Part shown: positions 30,555 to 41,715 of the stretch, in pieces
Layout of the letters: each line of letters starts with the position of its first letter
Position numbering within the stretch: position 1 is the stretch's first letter
Assembly (NCBI GenBank): GCA_002104905.1
Contig: MCFE01000702.1
Coordinates: 1 to 43,828 of the forward strand
Direction: 5' to 3'
Length of the DNA: 43,828 bases
DNA from: Basidiobolus meristosporus CBS 931.73
Taxonomy: Eukaryota > Basidiobolomycota > Basidiobolomycetes > Basidiobolales > Basidiobolaceae
Notes under the pieces: model-generated
What the model was told of the DNA's origin: nothing
The model's input: only the letters and a program-made list of their open reading frames with translations
The model's database searches: none
Position numbers and translations under genes: made by a program

Positions 30555-32087
30555 TTAGTAGGTGAATCGGAAATCAAGTCTATCACTTCCGACATCCTTC
30601 GTGGTATCGAGATACTCCTGTCTGGCTTCCTCCGACATCGCATTCCATCGTTGCTCTCTTTTACGATTGAGGAAGATGTAGTGGTATCTTTGCGCAATGA
30701 AGAGTATGATGGTAAAGAATGTCAGCCCGATATTGATCCAGTTCCCCCGATGGAATCGGGGCTTATCGTCGTCCCGGTAGATTTGACTGCTGAGGAGCCC
30801 ATTGATGTTCACGGACATGATATACATTGCCAACGCCATTGAGCGCTTCCCCATGGGTGCTACGTTTTCGGTGAGCCAAGCTGCATTGATAGGATGCCAT
30901 GATGGCCAGCCTACAGTGAACACGATCACTGCGTACAAGGACCACCGGTTTGTGTTATCGGGTAAGAGCTCGAGGCAGAATAGTCCAACCAGAAACCAGA
31001 CAGTTCCGGCAACTCCATGCCATGCCCGGTCTTTCACACGATCACTGTTTCGAGTGAGTGCCAACATGACCAAGAACTTCAGAAAGTGCGCCGGGATGGT
31101 AAGCAAGTTGCTGATCACTGTGCTGAAGCCTAGACTCTTGATCACTAGTGGCATGTAGGATGTGACTGGAACTGGGGCTGTCAATCCAAAGAAACCGATG
31201 AGGAGATGCCCCCAAATGCGTGTATCTTTCAATGCAGCTAGCAGCTCAGTGTTCTTGACTCCTTCTCTGCGGCCAATGGCTTTGCTAGGATCATCTCGGA
31301 TCAGGCGGGTTACCAAGATGCTGACCTCCCTGTCGTCAAACCAGCCGTTTTTTCCTCTCAAGAGGCCCTTGGTTCTGGCTGGGCCCTCCGGGAGATAGAA
31401 GAAGGTGACGATTGCGACAAGCACAGTGCCAATGCCATCAATCAGGAACAGCCATTGCCATCCTTTGAGACCGGCAACGCCACGTAACCTCAGGACTCCG
31501 AATGAAATCAGTCCAGAAGATGCGTCGGCCAGGGCCAATACTCCCCAGAACCAGGACAAACGAGTAGCTAGTTCCTCTTTGGTATAGTATGTGGTCATGT
31601 AGAGAATGATGCCAGGAACGTAACCAGCCTCGGTCAGGCCAAGGAAAAGACGCGAGAGAAGGAAGGAGGTTTTGTCATGCATGAATGTCTGAGCCCAGCT
31701 CACGGTGCCCCACAGAAACATCAGGAAGGGGATCCATCTCTCGGCACCAACCTTGCGAATCACCATGTTCGAAGGGATCTCCAGACTTACGAAGGACAGA
31801 ACAAAGATGATGGTGCCGAGGTTCACCACGTCAAGGGTGATCCCAAGGTCATCAATGAAGTTGTCAGTTAGCGCGTTCGACACATTCCCCCGATCCAATT
31901 GCAAGAAGAAGAACATAAGACCTATCCAAGTCATTACGCGAATATCTATTCTGCGTACCAATCTCTTCTCTTCCTCCTCTTCCCAGGTGATTTTGTGGTC
32001 ATACCCTTCTACATGACTGAGTCGTTCATGTTCCACCGATATGATATCAGTGATGCTGTCGCGAGGATTCTTTTTCTCCACAGGCAT
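30555..32087 (-). CDS. MFS transporter, anion:cation symporter (Dal5/allantoate permease) family, copy 1
   Basis: An intronless 510-residue protein starting MPVEKKNPRDS. Family features: LVRRIDIRVMTW before TM1, LDRGNVSNA after it, the second half-motif GTVSWAQ / SRLFLGLTEAGYVPG in TM3-4, and a charged central loop (about 230-290) between the two six-helix halves. The C-terminal tail is hydrophilic (NRKREQRWNAMSEEARQEYL). The fungal ACS branch (Dal5, Tna1, Seo1) imports small organic anions such as allantoate, nicotinate or carboxylates with protons at the plasma membrane. The substrate cannot be read from sequence. Copy 2 lies 1.9 kb upstream in tandem. Confidence 0.93.
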   Translation of the reverse strand: MPVEKKNPRDSITDIISVEHERLSHVEGYDHKITWEEEEEKRLVRRIDIRVMTWIGLMFFFLQLDRGNVSNALTDNFIDDLGITLDVVNLGTIIFVLSFVSLEIPSNMVIRKVGAERWIPFLMFLWGTVSWAQTFMHDKTSFLLSRLFLGLTEAGYVPGIILYMTTYYTKEELATRLSWFWGVLALADASSGLISFGVLRLRGVAGLKGWQWLFLIDGIGTVLVAIVTFFYLPEGPARTKGLLRGKNGWFDDREVSILVTRLIRDDPSKAIGRREGVKNTELLAALKDTRIWGHLLIGFFGLTAPVPVTSYMPLVIKSLGFSTVISNLLTIPAHFLKFLVMLALTRNSDRVKDRAWHGVAGTVWFLVGLFCLELLPDNTNRWSLYAVIVFTVGWPSWHPINAAWLTENVAPMGKRSMALAMYIMSVNINGLLSSQIYRDDDKPRFHRGNWINIGLTFFTIILFIAQRYHYIFLNRKREQRWNAMSEEARQEYLDTTKDVGSDRLDFRFTY

Positions 32088-33986
32088 TTGCTTGATTTCA
32101 GACCAAGAAGGCTGTATGGTTTAGGGTCAGGCGCTGATGTTCTTATACGTGAGCTCGGGCTCCAAGTGGGACAAGCCCAAGTCTTCACCGAATAGAAAGT
32201 GGATGCCACTCAAGCGAAAGGTAGCGTCAATTCGGAACAATCTCACCTCAGTACGTATAGTCAAACGCAATGAGGATGCAGAGATACTTGTTTCAACAAG
32301 AAGTGCAATATGCCCCTCATGTTGCAACATTCGATGAGCGTGTCCTGGGTCCGATGGTTGGCTGCTATCTTCCGATCAAGAGAGTCTGCCATCTCGCTAG
32401 ATGATCTCTAGACCAACCATCGCTTCTGTCAACTATTGCATCATCCCATTCGACTATGGACCGGAGAGGCGTGGTGATTTAATGGGATCGCAATTATGCC
32501 ATTAAGCTGGTATGTGATGTTTTTCCGCTTATCCGTCGAAACCTGGATCCCACATCAAGCGGAATAAGATCACGCAGCGTACACAAAAGTGGCCAGTCGT
32601 TGAATGTTTCCATATGAGTTAATATAGTTCTTCACAACTTCAAGGTTGTTACTGGCTACCAAGATTACACACAGTGACTCAATTCCTATTTGCACACCAG
32701 ATGGAGTGCTATTCTGCTAGCTCACGCTCACTGTTGTCACATCCTGATCTTGCCTGATATGTCTGCCATTGTTCTTTACTGGCTCTGAAGATTGCTGGCA
32801 GCTTGCTTCGCTCTTGGTGCACAGGTTGTATCTGTAAAATATTGTAGGAAGTAGACTATCTCACAGTTGTCAGCTTCAATGTATAGCACATCTTATTCGT
32901 GATTCCCTCATTGGCTTCGCGAATATGCCAATAGCGCTTATAAGGGGTTTACCAGGCGCCAAATCTTATCGATGCTGGGTTGGAAACTGCTGAGCTTCTG
33001 AGGGAGTCCGTTGCCCTAGTTTCTTATCATAATGATATTAATGGCTAGATATGAGTTCTACAGCGGATCCTTAGATTTGCTTCGAAACACTCTCCACCTC
33101 ATTAAGATATACCCAAGTGGCCTTATCCATATAACTTGCAATGATTTGGCGCTCGTTGGATTTCATTTTTATATACACATTGAAATGGATATTTAGATAT
33201 GCGTATATCAAGAGTTCACTGAACCATCTATTAAGTAGTTGCTACGTATATAGCATACCGATCAGAATGTTGAGATAATGAACGATTATGATGCTATCCA
33301 TTAAATGGATGCCGTATTTTAACTATATACCTGGTGCGAATCTGCAGGTGGATTTCTGCATTTGGAATATTGTACCAGAGCAATCCTTACCGAAATCTAC
33401 GTCTACAATGCGTTAGCTGATCGGTCCCATTCTCTCTCGATGTAGTAGCAGTGCTCCGTAGACTACACGCAGGGCTGCCATCCACCGTATGCATTGGTTC
33501 AACAACCTCTACACAGTTCCAATTTGCTTACATATCCTTAGCCCTGGTTCCTGGAAAGTTGGAATCAGAGTTTGAGAACTTTCCAAGCCACAAAACTGGC
33601 CATTCCATTCTGAAGAGAGATCATCATACACTACACAATGCGTTCCGGACCAGCTTCATTGGATTCTTGACATATACACGCTGTATGACTGTATGAAGGT
33701 GCTGCGGAAAGATTGGAGGTGGGAAATATCAATGATGTTTCTAGCAACTCTTGGTATCTAGTACATACTCTACCGGAATGATGTGGCACTCGAAATTTAT
33801 ATAATTTAACTTGCACCGAAATCTCAATTTAGTCTTCGAATATATATGTTAAAATACGTTCTGTGCAGAGGTGCTTATTATCAGGGTGGGTGATAGGTTC
33901 AAGCGCTAACTGATGTAGTGAATGCGATGGCAGCAAGGGAAGATGGGCCGAAGTTACAAAATTCTGGAGCATTTGTATGGATGCAT
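32088..33986. other. Intergenic region between tandem MFS genes
   Basis: 1.9 kb. The first 250 bases are the promoter and leader of copy 1; a block caagcgaaaggtagcgtca (near 32212-32230) is shared with the leader of copy 2. The rest has no recognisable coding content; the ORFs at 33451-33696 (+) and 33631-33816 (-) are unsupported. The last 30-40 bases belong to the duplicated 3' flank of copy 2. Confidence 0.5.
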
Positions 33987-35519
33987 TTAGTAGGTGAATC
34001 GAAAATCAAGTCTATCACTTCCGACATCCTTCGTGGTATCGAGATACTCCTGTCTGGCTTCCTCCGACATCGCATTCCATCGTTGCTCTCTTTTACGATT
34101 GAGGAAGATGTAGTGGTATCTTTGCGCAATGAAGAGTATGATGGTGAAGAACGTCAGCCCGATATTGATCCAGTTCCCCCGATGGAATCGGGGCTTATCG
34201 TCGTCCCGGTAGATTTGACTGCTTACGAGCCCATTGATGTTCACGGACATGATATACATTGCCAACGCCATTGAGCGCTTACCCATGGGTGCTACGTTTT
34301 CGGTGAGCCAAGCTGCATTGATAGGATGCCAGAATGGCCAGCCTACAGTGAACACGATCACTGCGTACAAGGACCACCGGTTTGTGTTATCGGGTAAGAG
34401 CTCGAGGCAGAATAGTCCAACCAGAAACCAGACAGTTCCGGCAACTCCATGCCATGCCCGGTCTTTCACACGATCACTGTTTCGAGTGAGTGCCAACATG
34501 GCCAAGAACTTCAGAAAGTGCGCCGGGATGGTAAGCAAGTTGCTGATCACTGTGCTGAAGCCTAGACTCTTGATCACTAGTGGCATGTAGGATGTGACTG
34601 GATGTGGAGCCATCAATCCGAAGAAACCGATAAGGAGATGCCCCCAAATGCGTGTATCTTTCAAAGCAGCTAGCAGCTCAGTGTTCTTGACTCCTTCTCT
34701 GCGGCCAATGGCTTTGCTAGGATCATCTCGGATCAGGCGGGTTACCAAGATGCTGACCTCCCTGTCGTCAAACCAGCCGTTTTTTCCTCTCAAGAGGCCC
34801 TTGGTTCTGGCTGGGCCCTCCGGGAGATAGAAGAAGGTGACGATTGCGACAAGCACAGTGCCAATGCCATCAATCAGGAACAGCCATTGCCACCCTTTGA
34901 GACCGGCAACGCCACGTAACCTCAGGACTCCGAATGAAATCAGTCCAGAAGATGCGTCGGCCAGGGCCAATACTCCCCAGAACCAGGACAAACGAGTAGC
35001 TAGTTCCTCTTTGGTATAGTATGTGGTCATGTAGAGAATGATGCCAGGAACGTAACCAGCCTCGGTCAGGCCAAGGAAAAGACGCGAGAGAAGGAAGGAG
35101 GTTTTGTCATGCATGAATGTCTGAGCCCAGCTCACGGTGCCCCACAGAAACATCAGGAAGGGGATCCATCTCTCGGCACCAACCTTGCGAATCACCATGT
35201 TCGAAGGGATCTCCAGACTTACGAAGGACAGAACAAAGATGATGGTGCCGAGGTTCACCACATCAAGGGTGATCCCAAGGTCTTCAACGAAGTTATCGGT
35301 CATCGCGTTCGACACATTCCCCCGATCCAATTGCAAGAAGAAGAACATAAGACCTATCCAAGTCATTATTCGGATATCCACTTTTCGAACCAGCCTCTTC
35401 TCTTCTTCTTCGGTCCAGCTAACTTCTGGGTCGTAACCATCAACATGATTGAACCTTTCATACTCTACAGTGAGGATGTCAGTGTTACCCTCGTGTGGAA
35501 TCTTTTTCTCTAGCGTCAT
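33987..35519 (-). CDS. MFS transporter, anion:cation symporter (Dal5/allantoate permease) family, copy 2
   Basis: Also exactly 510 residues, starting MTLEKKIPHEGN. The frame is open to an ATG at 35657, but the inner ATG at 35519 aligns with the start of copy 1 and is chosen. From about residue 86 to the stop it is almost identical to copy 1; by eye the substitutions are few (TAPVP/MAPHP, FLVML/FLAML, WPSWH/WPFWH, GLLSS/GLVSS). The first 85 residues are clearly more diverged. The DNA shows the same break near 35262. Same topology and family features as copy 1. Different N termini and promoters may give different regulation or turnover. Confidence 0.93.
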   Translation of the reverse strand: MTLEKKIPHEGNTDILTVEYERFNHVDGYDPEVSWTEEEEKRLVRKVDIRIMTWIGLMFFFLQLDRGNVSNAMTDNFVEDLGITLDVVNLGTIIFVLSFVSLEIPSNMVIRKVGAERWIPFLMFLWGTVSWAQTFMHDKTSFLLSRLFLGLTEAGYVPGIILYMTTYYTKEELATRLSWFWGVLALADASSGLISFGVLRLRGVAGLKGWQWLFLIDGIGTVLVAIVTFFYLPEGPARTKGLLRGKNGWFDDREVSILVTRLIRDDPSKAIGRREGVKNTELLAALKDTRIWGHLLIGFFGLMAPHPVTSYMPLVIKSLGFSTVISNLLTIPAHFLKFLAMLALTRNSDRVKDRAWHGVAGTVWFLVGLFCLELLPDNTNRWSLYAVIVFTVGWPFWHPINAAWLTENVAPMGKRSMALAMYIMSVNINGLVSSQIYRDDDKPRFHRGNWINIGLTFFTIILFIAQRYHYIFLNRKREQRWNAMSEEARQEYLDTTKDVGSDRLDFRFTY

Positions 35520-37218
35520 TGGATCAATGGTTTGAATACTGGAAGGAGAGCTATGGGCGTCCTTATATGTAGTTTCATCAAGTAGGACAAGCCATAGTCT
35601 ATCCCTGACAACCATCAAAGCGAAAGGTAGCGTCAGTTGGTAGTGATCTGACCTCAATGGACTCTACACGCACAAAGAATGGAGCCGATACCTGTTTCGG
35701 CTGGTGCAAATATTCTCTCCAATTCGCAACATCCGGCCAAAAAGTACGAAGTGAGCTGCCAACACACTCTGGTGATTCGATGGCATTTGAATTGTGCCAT
35801 TGAGCCTGAAAGTGATGTTCTCGTTCTCCTCGGATGAAAACCGGTTTTATCTCGATTGAGGTTCAATGCGGTCAAGATCCCATGGCCCACCATTACACAA
35901 ACCTTTGGCTATCTCCATTAGAGTTACCCTCGTAGATACCGTTATCCATGATGGGTCTCTCATTTCATTATCATCGTGTGTAAAGCGCCGGTGCCACTCT
36001 ATTATATGCAATAACCATGCTTGTTAGCAATACGCTTGATGCCGAAGCGTGATACCGATAACTTTAATCATGCCCTTCATTGATCCTAGCGCTCCAACTA
36101 TGCTGCCTCTGATATCTAGTAATCCTAGTTTAACTTCCCAAATCAACGATTTTACTCCTAGTCTCCGGGCAACACCTTGTATATTTCATCACTCAGCCTG
36201 GCCAAAATATACATACAAGAATTTTCAGCCAAAGTGATGAGCTTTGTCTTGAAGTCCTTTCATCAAATCTGCTGAATCGTGGTCACATTAGCGCAGTAGA
36301 TGACATATGCTGCGGCCAAGCATCTCCTCTGGTACCTGGAGCTCAGCTTGATGCTGGAGCAAGGAGCACAAGCTACTAAAGGTTGACTTCCCTGCTTATA
36401 AAACGGTGCTTGTTAAGTATAGATACCGCCCAGAAACTTGACATTAAATGCACTGGCATACATACATATTACGGATTGTTAGATACTTCAAGATGCAGAG
36501 CTCTGGATTAGATATATCCCTAAGAAAAAAATTGAGAAAAGGCCAGCAGAATACCGTCATGATATCCACTGAATTCCAAGCTTCTCAAAATCGACGGCTC
36601 CCAATATCTCAGGTACAAGCTGCTGGGCAGACAAGCAGACATATTTTCCGGGAGGAGACTAGGCCAACTAGCATTCATACCGAATTTGGTGATCAACTGC
36701 TCGCTACTTCTGCCAAAAATTGCAAATGAACATTTGAAGGAAAACCACCACCTGAATATCACCAGAATACCGGCTGAAAATCAGATGAATTCCAAGTTTG
36801 AGATTTTTCTTAGGGTATTCTTATTTTTATCAAATAAGAGTTCTGATGCTGTTGCTCACAGAGGGAATATCACTACCTGGCATGAGCTTGTACTAGAGTG
36901 TCGGGAGCCATAATAACCTTTATTGCAAATTTAGTATCCAAGAATATGCAGACACCTGGAGAGAATGAAACAGAACAAGACCCTATTAGCAGTAATTTGA
37001 TTCCGCAGGCAGATCTAATCTGGATCAGCTATCAAGATCTCATCAAAACACTGTTGCAACAGCTGCACATTGGAGCTACTACCTTACTCAACAGTCTCAT
37101 GATGTAAGCTTGTGTTTTTTCATGTACATTTGGTAATTAGACCTAAATGCTCCACAAGCTTAATCAGTTGAATCCTATTCTATATATCTAAGGGTGCTTT
37201 ATCACACATGCCTTGTTG
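35520..37218. other. Intergenic region grading into transposon-rich DNA
   Basis: Promoter and leader of MFS copy 2, then about 1.3 kb without recognised genes. ORFs at 36448-36729, 36686-36913 and 36898-37107 (+) lie end to end in different frames and could be one decayed gene, but I recognise no family in any of them. Confidence 0.45.
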
Positions 37219-37321
37219 GTGTTGTAGAAATCTTGAATATACTGGAAGTAATTAGGAGATCAAGTCTACTATTATGCTTTAGTTGGCACTTCATTCAATG
37301 TTATGGTGGTATTTATACTTT
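37219..37321 (+). repeat. Degenerate left arm of the inverted-repeat element
   Basis: It resembles the left arm 37697-37805 in order and orientation: gtgttgta(g/a), tcttg(a/g)a, atactggaagt(a/g)att, caagt, tcattcaatgttatg and gtatttatacttt. It is much more diverged than the arm pair next to it. No matching right arm was found. Confidence 0.5.
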
Positions 37322-37696
37322 AGCCCTACCCTAAGATCCCATCAAAAGGTTATCACAAGATTCAAATCTCATGAACAAGTGGCATTGCTGCCATTAGGAC
37401 CATACGTAAACCATTTGAAAAACATTGTGCCTTGGATTTCACAAATGGCTTGGTCAAAATTTTCATCACAACAGCCCCCAAGTTGCTTTTGATTGGTTCT
37501 CTGCCATTTCTCTCACTTTCTGATCCCAGTCACTGAGTTGATTCCTACATATGTGTACATTGATGCACTATTGCCACTCTTTCTCACTCCATACATGCAG
37601 ACTCAACCAGTGCTCTTACTCTTCATGCATACAAATTGGTTTGTGTCTGCTGATTCTTCAGTTGTAACTCAAACATAGACTGTACCTACCAATATA

Positions 37697-38200
37697 GTGT
37701 TGTAAGAGTCTTGGAGATATTGGAAGTGATTGGGAGGACAAGTAGATCATGTGTTTTTCACTTAATGATTTATTGTATGTAAAAGTAGTATTTATACTTT
37801 TACATGGTCTTGGCAAAACAAACATGTAGAATAGGTTAAGGAAGGTCCCAAGTGTTGTAAAAATTGAATTCCACCTAAATATTCACCTAGCTTAGTCACT
37901 TAATTCAGTACCTTCACATCCCAGAGAACACCAACCAAATTCCCTGCCAGGATTTACTTAGAATATTTTCACAAAAATACCAGGTACCCAGAACATGAAA
38001 ATTCTCAAAGTTGTCCATACAGCCCCAATCTTTGCACACATGCTCTTGGGACCTTCCTTAACCTATTCTACATGTTTTTTATGCCAAGACCATGTAAAAG
38101 TACAACTACTACTTTTACATTCAATAAATCATTAAGTGAAAACCACATAATCTACTTGTTCTCCCAATCACTTCCAATATCTCCAAGACTCTTACAACAC
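37697..38200. mobile_element. 504-bp element with 156-bp terminal inverted repeats
   Basis: The left arm 37697-37852 and right arm 38045-38200 are reverse complements with 8 mismatches in 156 positions and no gap (about 95%). The outer ends are gtgttgtaag and cttacaacac, and the inner ends are gtcccaag and cttgggac. The 192-base centre has no ORF. It abuts the truncated copia gag: the frame runs straight from the right arm into NYQVWK. With TGTTG...CAACA just inside the ends it could be an LTR-like unit with palindromic halves, a foldback element, or a MITE inserted in gag. No clear target-site duplication was seen. Confidence 0.75.
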
Positions 38201-39053
38201 TAACTACCAAGTGTGGAAGGTGAAGATGAAGATGCTGCTACAAGAAAGAGGCCATTGGAATATTGTCATGGGAGAAGAATGCCCTCCTAAAGATGTGGTT
38301 GCAGAAGCCTTAAAGTACCAGAAGAAAGAACTAAGTGCCTTTAACTGCATTTGCCTTAATGTACAGGACAAATTGCTAATTCAATGCTCAAGAACAAAAA
38401 TGGCAAAGAATGCCTGGAAGGCATTAGAAGGCACCAACCAGTCATGTTCAGCTGCTAAGAAAATGTATCTAAGACAAAAATTCTTAACTACAAAGATGCT
38501 GCCAGGAGAAGAAATGAAAAATCCAATTAACAGAATTACCCTGCTGGTAGATGAAATGGAATCTGTGGGCATACCAACCACTGATAAGGATGTGATAGTT
38601 ACTATCCTGAATAGCCTGACAGAGAAGTTTCAGGGCCTTGTATCAGCCCTAGAGTCCAGAACTGAAGCTTTCATCTTAAATTATGTATATGGAAGGCTCC
38701 TGGATGAAGAATTAAGAAAATCAAGCACCAATAAGAAGGAAGAAGAAAATGCATTAATAACCAATAATAACCAACAAAGAAGGTAACCAAGACCTTACAA
38801 AGGCAACAGCAGCCTGTTTTGCAACTACTGAAAAAAGAAAGGACACACATCAGTCTGGTATCTCAAAAAGAGAGATAATCAGCAAAAGAAGCCTGAATGT
38901 GGAAATGCTGCAACAACTGAAGATAGACTATTCAAATATGCACTAAATATGACCACAAACAAGGATTCTCAGATGTGTCATATTGACTCTGGAGCATCTC
39001 AACACTTTACACACAAAAAGTACTTTTACCCAATAGACTTGTTCCATTGGATA
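38201..39053 (+). pseudogene. Ty1/copia gag-protease fragment, degraded
   Basis: A single frame holds the copia-type gag (UBN2 class), starting abruptly at NYQVWKVKMKMLLQERGHW without an ATG. It continues to a TAA at 38784-38786. It then runs on in the same frame through a CCHC zinc knuckle in which the second Cys position is a TGA (near 38826), and to the protease motif HIDSGAS at about 38980-39000. Nothing of integrase or reverse transcriptase follows; the sequence changes to transposase-linked DNA after about 39053. So it is a 5'- and 3'-truncated relic with two in-frame stops and no frameshift. Confidence 0.82.
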
Positions 39054-39060
39054 GTGCCAC

Positions 39061-39123
39061 ATAGTGCCAGCCTGTTTATGGTGCTGGATTGATATGGCAC
39101 TCTACAGCACTATCTGGCACTAT
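39061..39123. repeat. Short inverted repeat (hairpin)
   Basis: atagtgccag at 39061-39070 and its exact complement ctggcactat at 39114-39123, with further tagtgcca/tggcac copies between and before (39052-39059, 39095-39100). It lies at the border of the copia relic and the transposase pseudogene and may be a transposon end. Confidence 0.6.
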
Positions 39124-39217
39124 AATCTCTACCATGATGCCAGTGGTATGATACAGTTACTGGTAATTTTACTCAATCTTACTTATGTTGCTCAGAATAG
39201 TGCTTTCCTTGCTTTAT

Positions 39218-40101
39218 TCACTCTTCATAATGCTCCAGACACATTTCTCTCAGTGGATGTCTGCTTGTATGAACATACTGTGCATTAATAAGTATCTTAA
39301 CTATTTTACCTATTCTGCTGTTTTCTCCTATATATGACTTTCCTCTGTATTTACTTGCCAATATGCTGAATCTCTTCAGATATCCAAATGTGTGCTCTAC
39401 CCTCACTCTGAAATGATTAAATATCTCATTGTAGAGCCTCTGCTTCCTGCTAAGCACACCATTCCTTGGCTTCCTATAAGCTGTAATACATCCTAATCTC
39501 TGACAATCCTCTCCTATATAGGCTAAGTCTGCCATACATTTCTCCCCTCTACTGAATTCAGGATGATTCTCTACCCAGAGTGCTTTGTCATGCCTACTTC
39601 CAGCAAATGGCCCACTAAACCAGATGATGTTACCTTCAATGTCAGACAGTGCTTAAAACTTCATACAGTGTGCCTTGTACTTGCCAGAATAAAAGTGCCT
39701 CTGCCCTCTTGAAGGTCTGTTAATCCTCACTGGGAAGGTATCCAAAATACTCCTGATATGGAACCTGTTGCTGAACACTCTGGGATATGGAAGACTATTG
39801 GAGCTTCTGAACCTAGTATTCCAGGCTTGCTCTAAGTCATTCATACCCTCTGCAAGGTGGTTCTCCATTGCTGTCAGCTGGGAATGAAAGCTTCTAGGAC
39901 TTTTGTTGCCATGGATGGTGGGATGAAGCCTTGTAGGGCATAGTTCTTGTAATAGCAGAGAAGCTTGACAAGGGATCTCCTTGAGTAGAATGGGGTTGAT
40001 GGTCCACAGTACTTGGAATAGATCTCCTCTAGTGTGTCAAAAGGAAATCCAGTGGTAGTGATGGGATTGATGAGAAAAGACCATTCAGATGAGTAAGTCA
40101 T
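39218..40101 (-). pseudogene. DDE_Tnp_4 (PIF/Harbinger-like) transposase, broken
   Basis: Three pieces read right to left: 40101-39874, 39868-39653 and 39535-39218. The first Asp of the catalytic triad lies in SILDTFPVRINRP. It is followed by a YSGKYKAHCMKF block, the second Asp in ADLAYIGEDC, and the Glu in RVRVEHTFGYLKR, so the D-D-E residues survive. A TAA stop near 39653 separates the second and third pieces in one frame, and a frameshift near 39874 separates the first from the second. The product cannot be made as one chain. It is probably a cut-and-paste transposon inserted into the copia relic. The TIRs are not certain. Confidence 0.82.
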
Positions 40102-40149
40102 ATTAAAATTGGTGGATGATCACAAACGTGGTCTGGACCGGAAAAGTTG

Positions 40150-41285
40150 ATGTTGGATCTGTTTGAGTTCTTGCCAAATGATTTTAGTATGGCCCAAGTG
40201 TCTATGATGAGCCTTCATACAGATATTTGGGCACAACTGATTAATCTAGCAGAACTAGATACCTCAGAGAGTTGACAAAGATGGAAGAATTTGAGTAGAA
40301 AGCTGTGGCATGAGTTCTACATCAAGATGCCAGCCAATGTATGTATAAAGATATATAACAAGACAAGTATTGAAATCAAGAATGAGCTGAGAGTGAGGGG
40401 ATTTGACAAAGAAGCCATGCGGGAACAATTTTGCACGCAATTTGCACAGTATGGGCTGGACGCGTCCGTTTGTGCCTCAACTTTGGGAACCAAAGAGATT
40501 TTGAATGAGTTTTTGCCTCAAATGACTAATGTACTACGTGATATATTAGTAGAGCTAAGTGGCTTCCAAGAGCAATATATACAGGACTCATCCAGGCAAC
40601 AGCTCCAAAGTATCAGACAGAGGGTAGTGAATACCTTGAGGAATCAGATGGTGAGCTTCAGGAGGAAGAATACAGACCGCAAGCAACATTGTCCAGATTG
40701 CGCCAGCACGTCTTGCTGGATTCCCTACCATCTCTTGCAACCACAGCGTGCCGGTGCACGTCAGTCCAGACCACACCAACACCCTTTACCAGAACGCCCT
40801 GCATCAAGCCAACACGCATTGAGTCAATGCACATTGGGCCAACGTGTGCGCTTCAGAGCAAAACTACAAGAACTTGCCAAACTGCTCATTTAGACACAAG
40901 TCCATTGGAGCGGACCAAGTTGCGTCAACATGCAGCATCACATCAAACTCAGCCAAGGGCCATCTCAACATGTCAAGGTGTGCCTGTGCGTGCCGTTTTG
41001 CCTGACCATCAGCAAGTTACTTCTGGTGAACTGACTGATGATGACCAACATGAAGTGCCTCAACCACCGGAGCCCTTAGCAAGTAAAAGAATGTGTTAGC
41101 ACATGGCACTACAGGCCAGTTCAGTTGGTCCAGTTGGAGCAATTCAGCGCGGTGTGGTGGTGTATAAGTCCAAGGGAGAGATACATCCAACACTTCTCAA
41201 GTGTTTTGTGTGTGGGGTGTTCACTGGGTGCGATAACCTCTGGCAAAAGCTTGCTAGGAATACTTGGGTTCTGTCTCTAATCTAA
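40150..41285 (+). pseudogene. Unrecognised degenerate ORF, possibly transposon-borne
   Basis: A frame starting at ATG 40150 (LDLFEFLPNDFSMAQVSMM...) is open to 40893 except for one TGA at 40273. The first two thirds look like real helical protein (IEIKNELRVRGFDKEAMREQF, EILNEFLPQMTNVLRDILVEL), then CPDC. A second frame (40689-41285, one TAG at 41097-41099) is Thr/Pro/Gln-rich and ends with LLKCFVCGVFTGCDNLW. The two may be one coding unit with a frameshift near 40690. A retrotransposon gag or a host gene fragment are both possible; I recognise neither. Confidence 0.4.
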
Positions 41286-41600
41286 TGTGAAGGGGAATAA
41301 AGCCACAAGCTTGTCAAGGGAAAACTATTGAGCTACAATCCCCAACTTAGTTGGCGTCTTAACAAAAGTATGTGCTGGGTTCAGCGTCCTTTGAGATGAC
41401 AATGTACTAAAGCTTCCAAAGTCAAAACAACTGTAAACTCCACCAGCAGGGACTTGATAAGAATGCAGCTGTGGTCAATAGTTACAAAGACAGAAAAGTA
41501 TCTTTGCCTGTACAAGAACAAACTTGGGAAAGAATCAAATATAATAAAAGATACCTACTCTGAGTATTCCTCACAAGTAGTGCCTCCAAGGTCAGTTGGC
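41286..41600. other. Spacer, nothing recognised
   Basis: Between the degenerate ORF and the gypsy LTR. No ORF or motif could be supported. Confidence 0.4.
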
Positions 41601-41715
41601 TGTCAGCGCGGTTTCCTGGGAGTGTCCTGTGGTCTAGGGTTGGAAGTTCAGGTAGCAGCAGGTAGCAGTGATCACACTAATCAACAAGTCGGTATATTGA
41701 TAAAAGGGATGATGA

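Noticed and set aside
30399-30842. Plus ORFs over the MFS genes (also 33918-34274 and others)
   Set aside because: They are duplicated only because the MFS genes are; their sequences mirror the antisense coding strand.
36448-37107. Three overlapping small ORFs as one gene
   Set aside because: No splice model joined them convincingly and no family was recognised; kept only as a note in the spacer.
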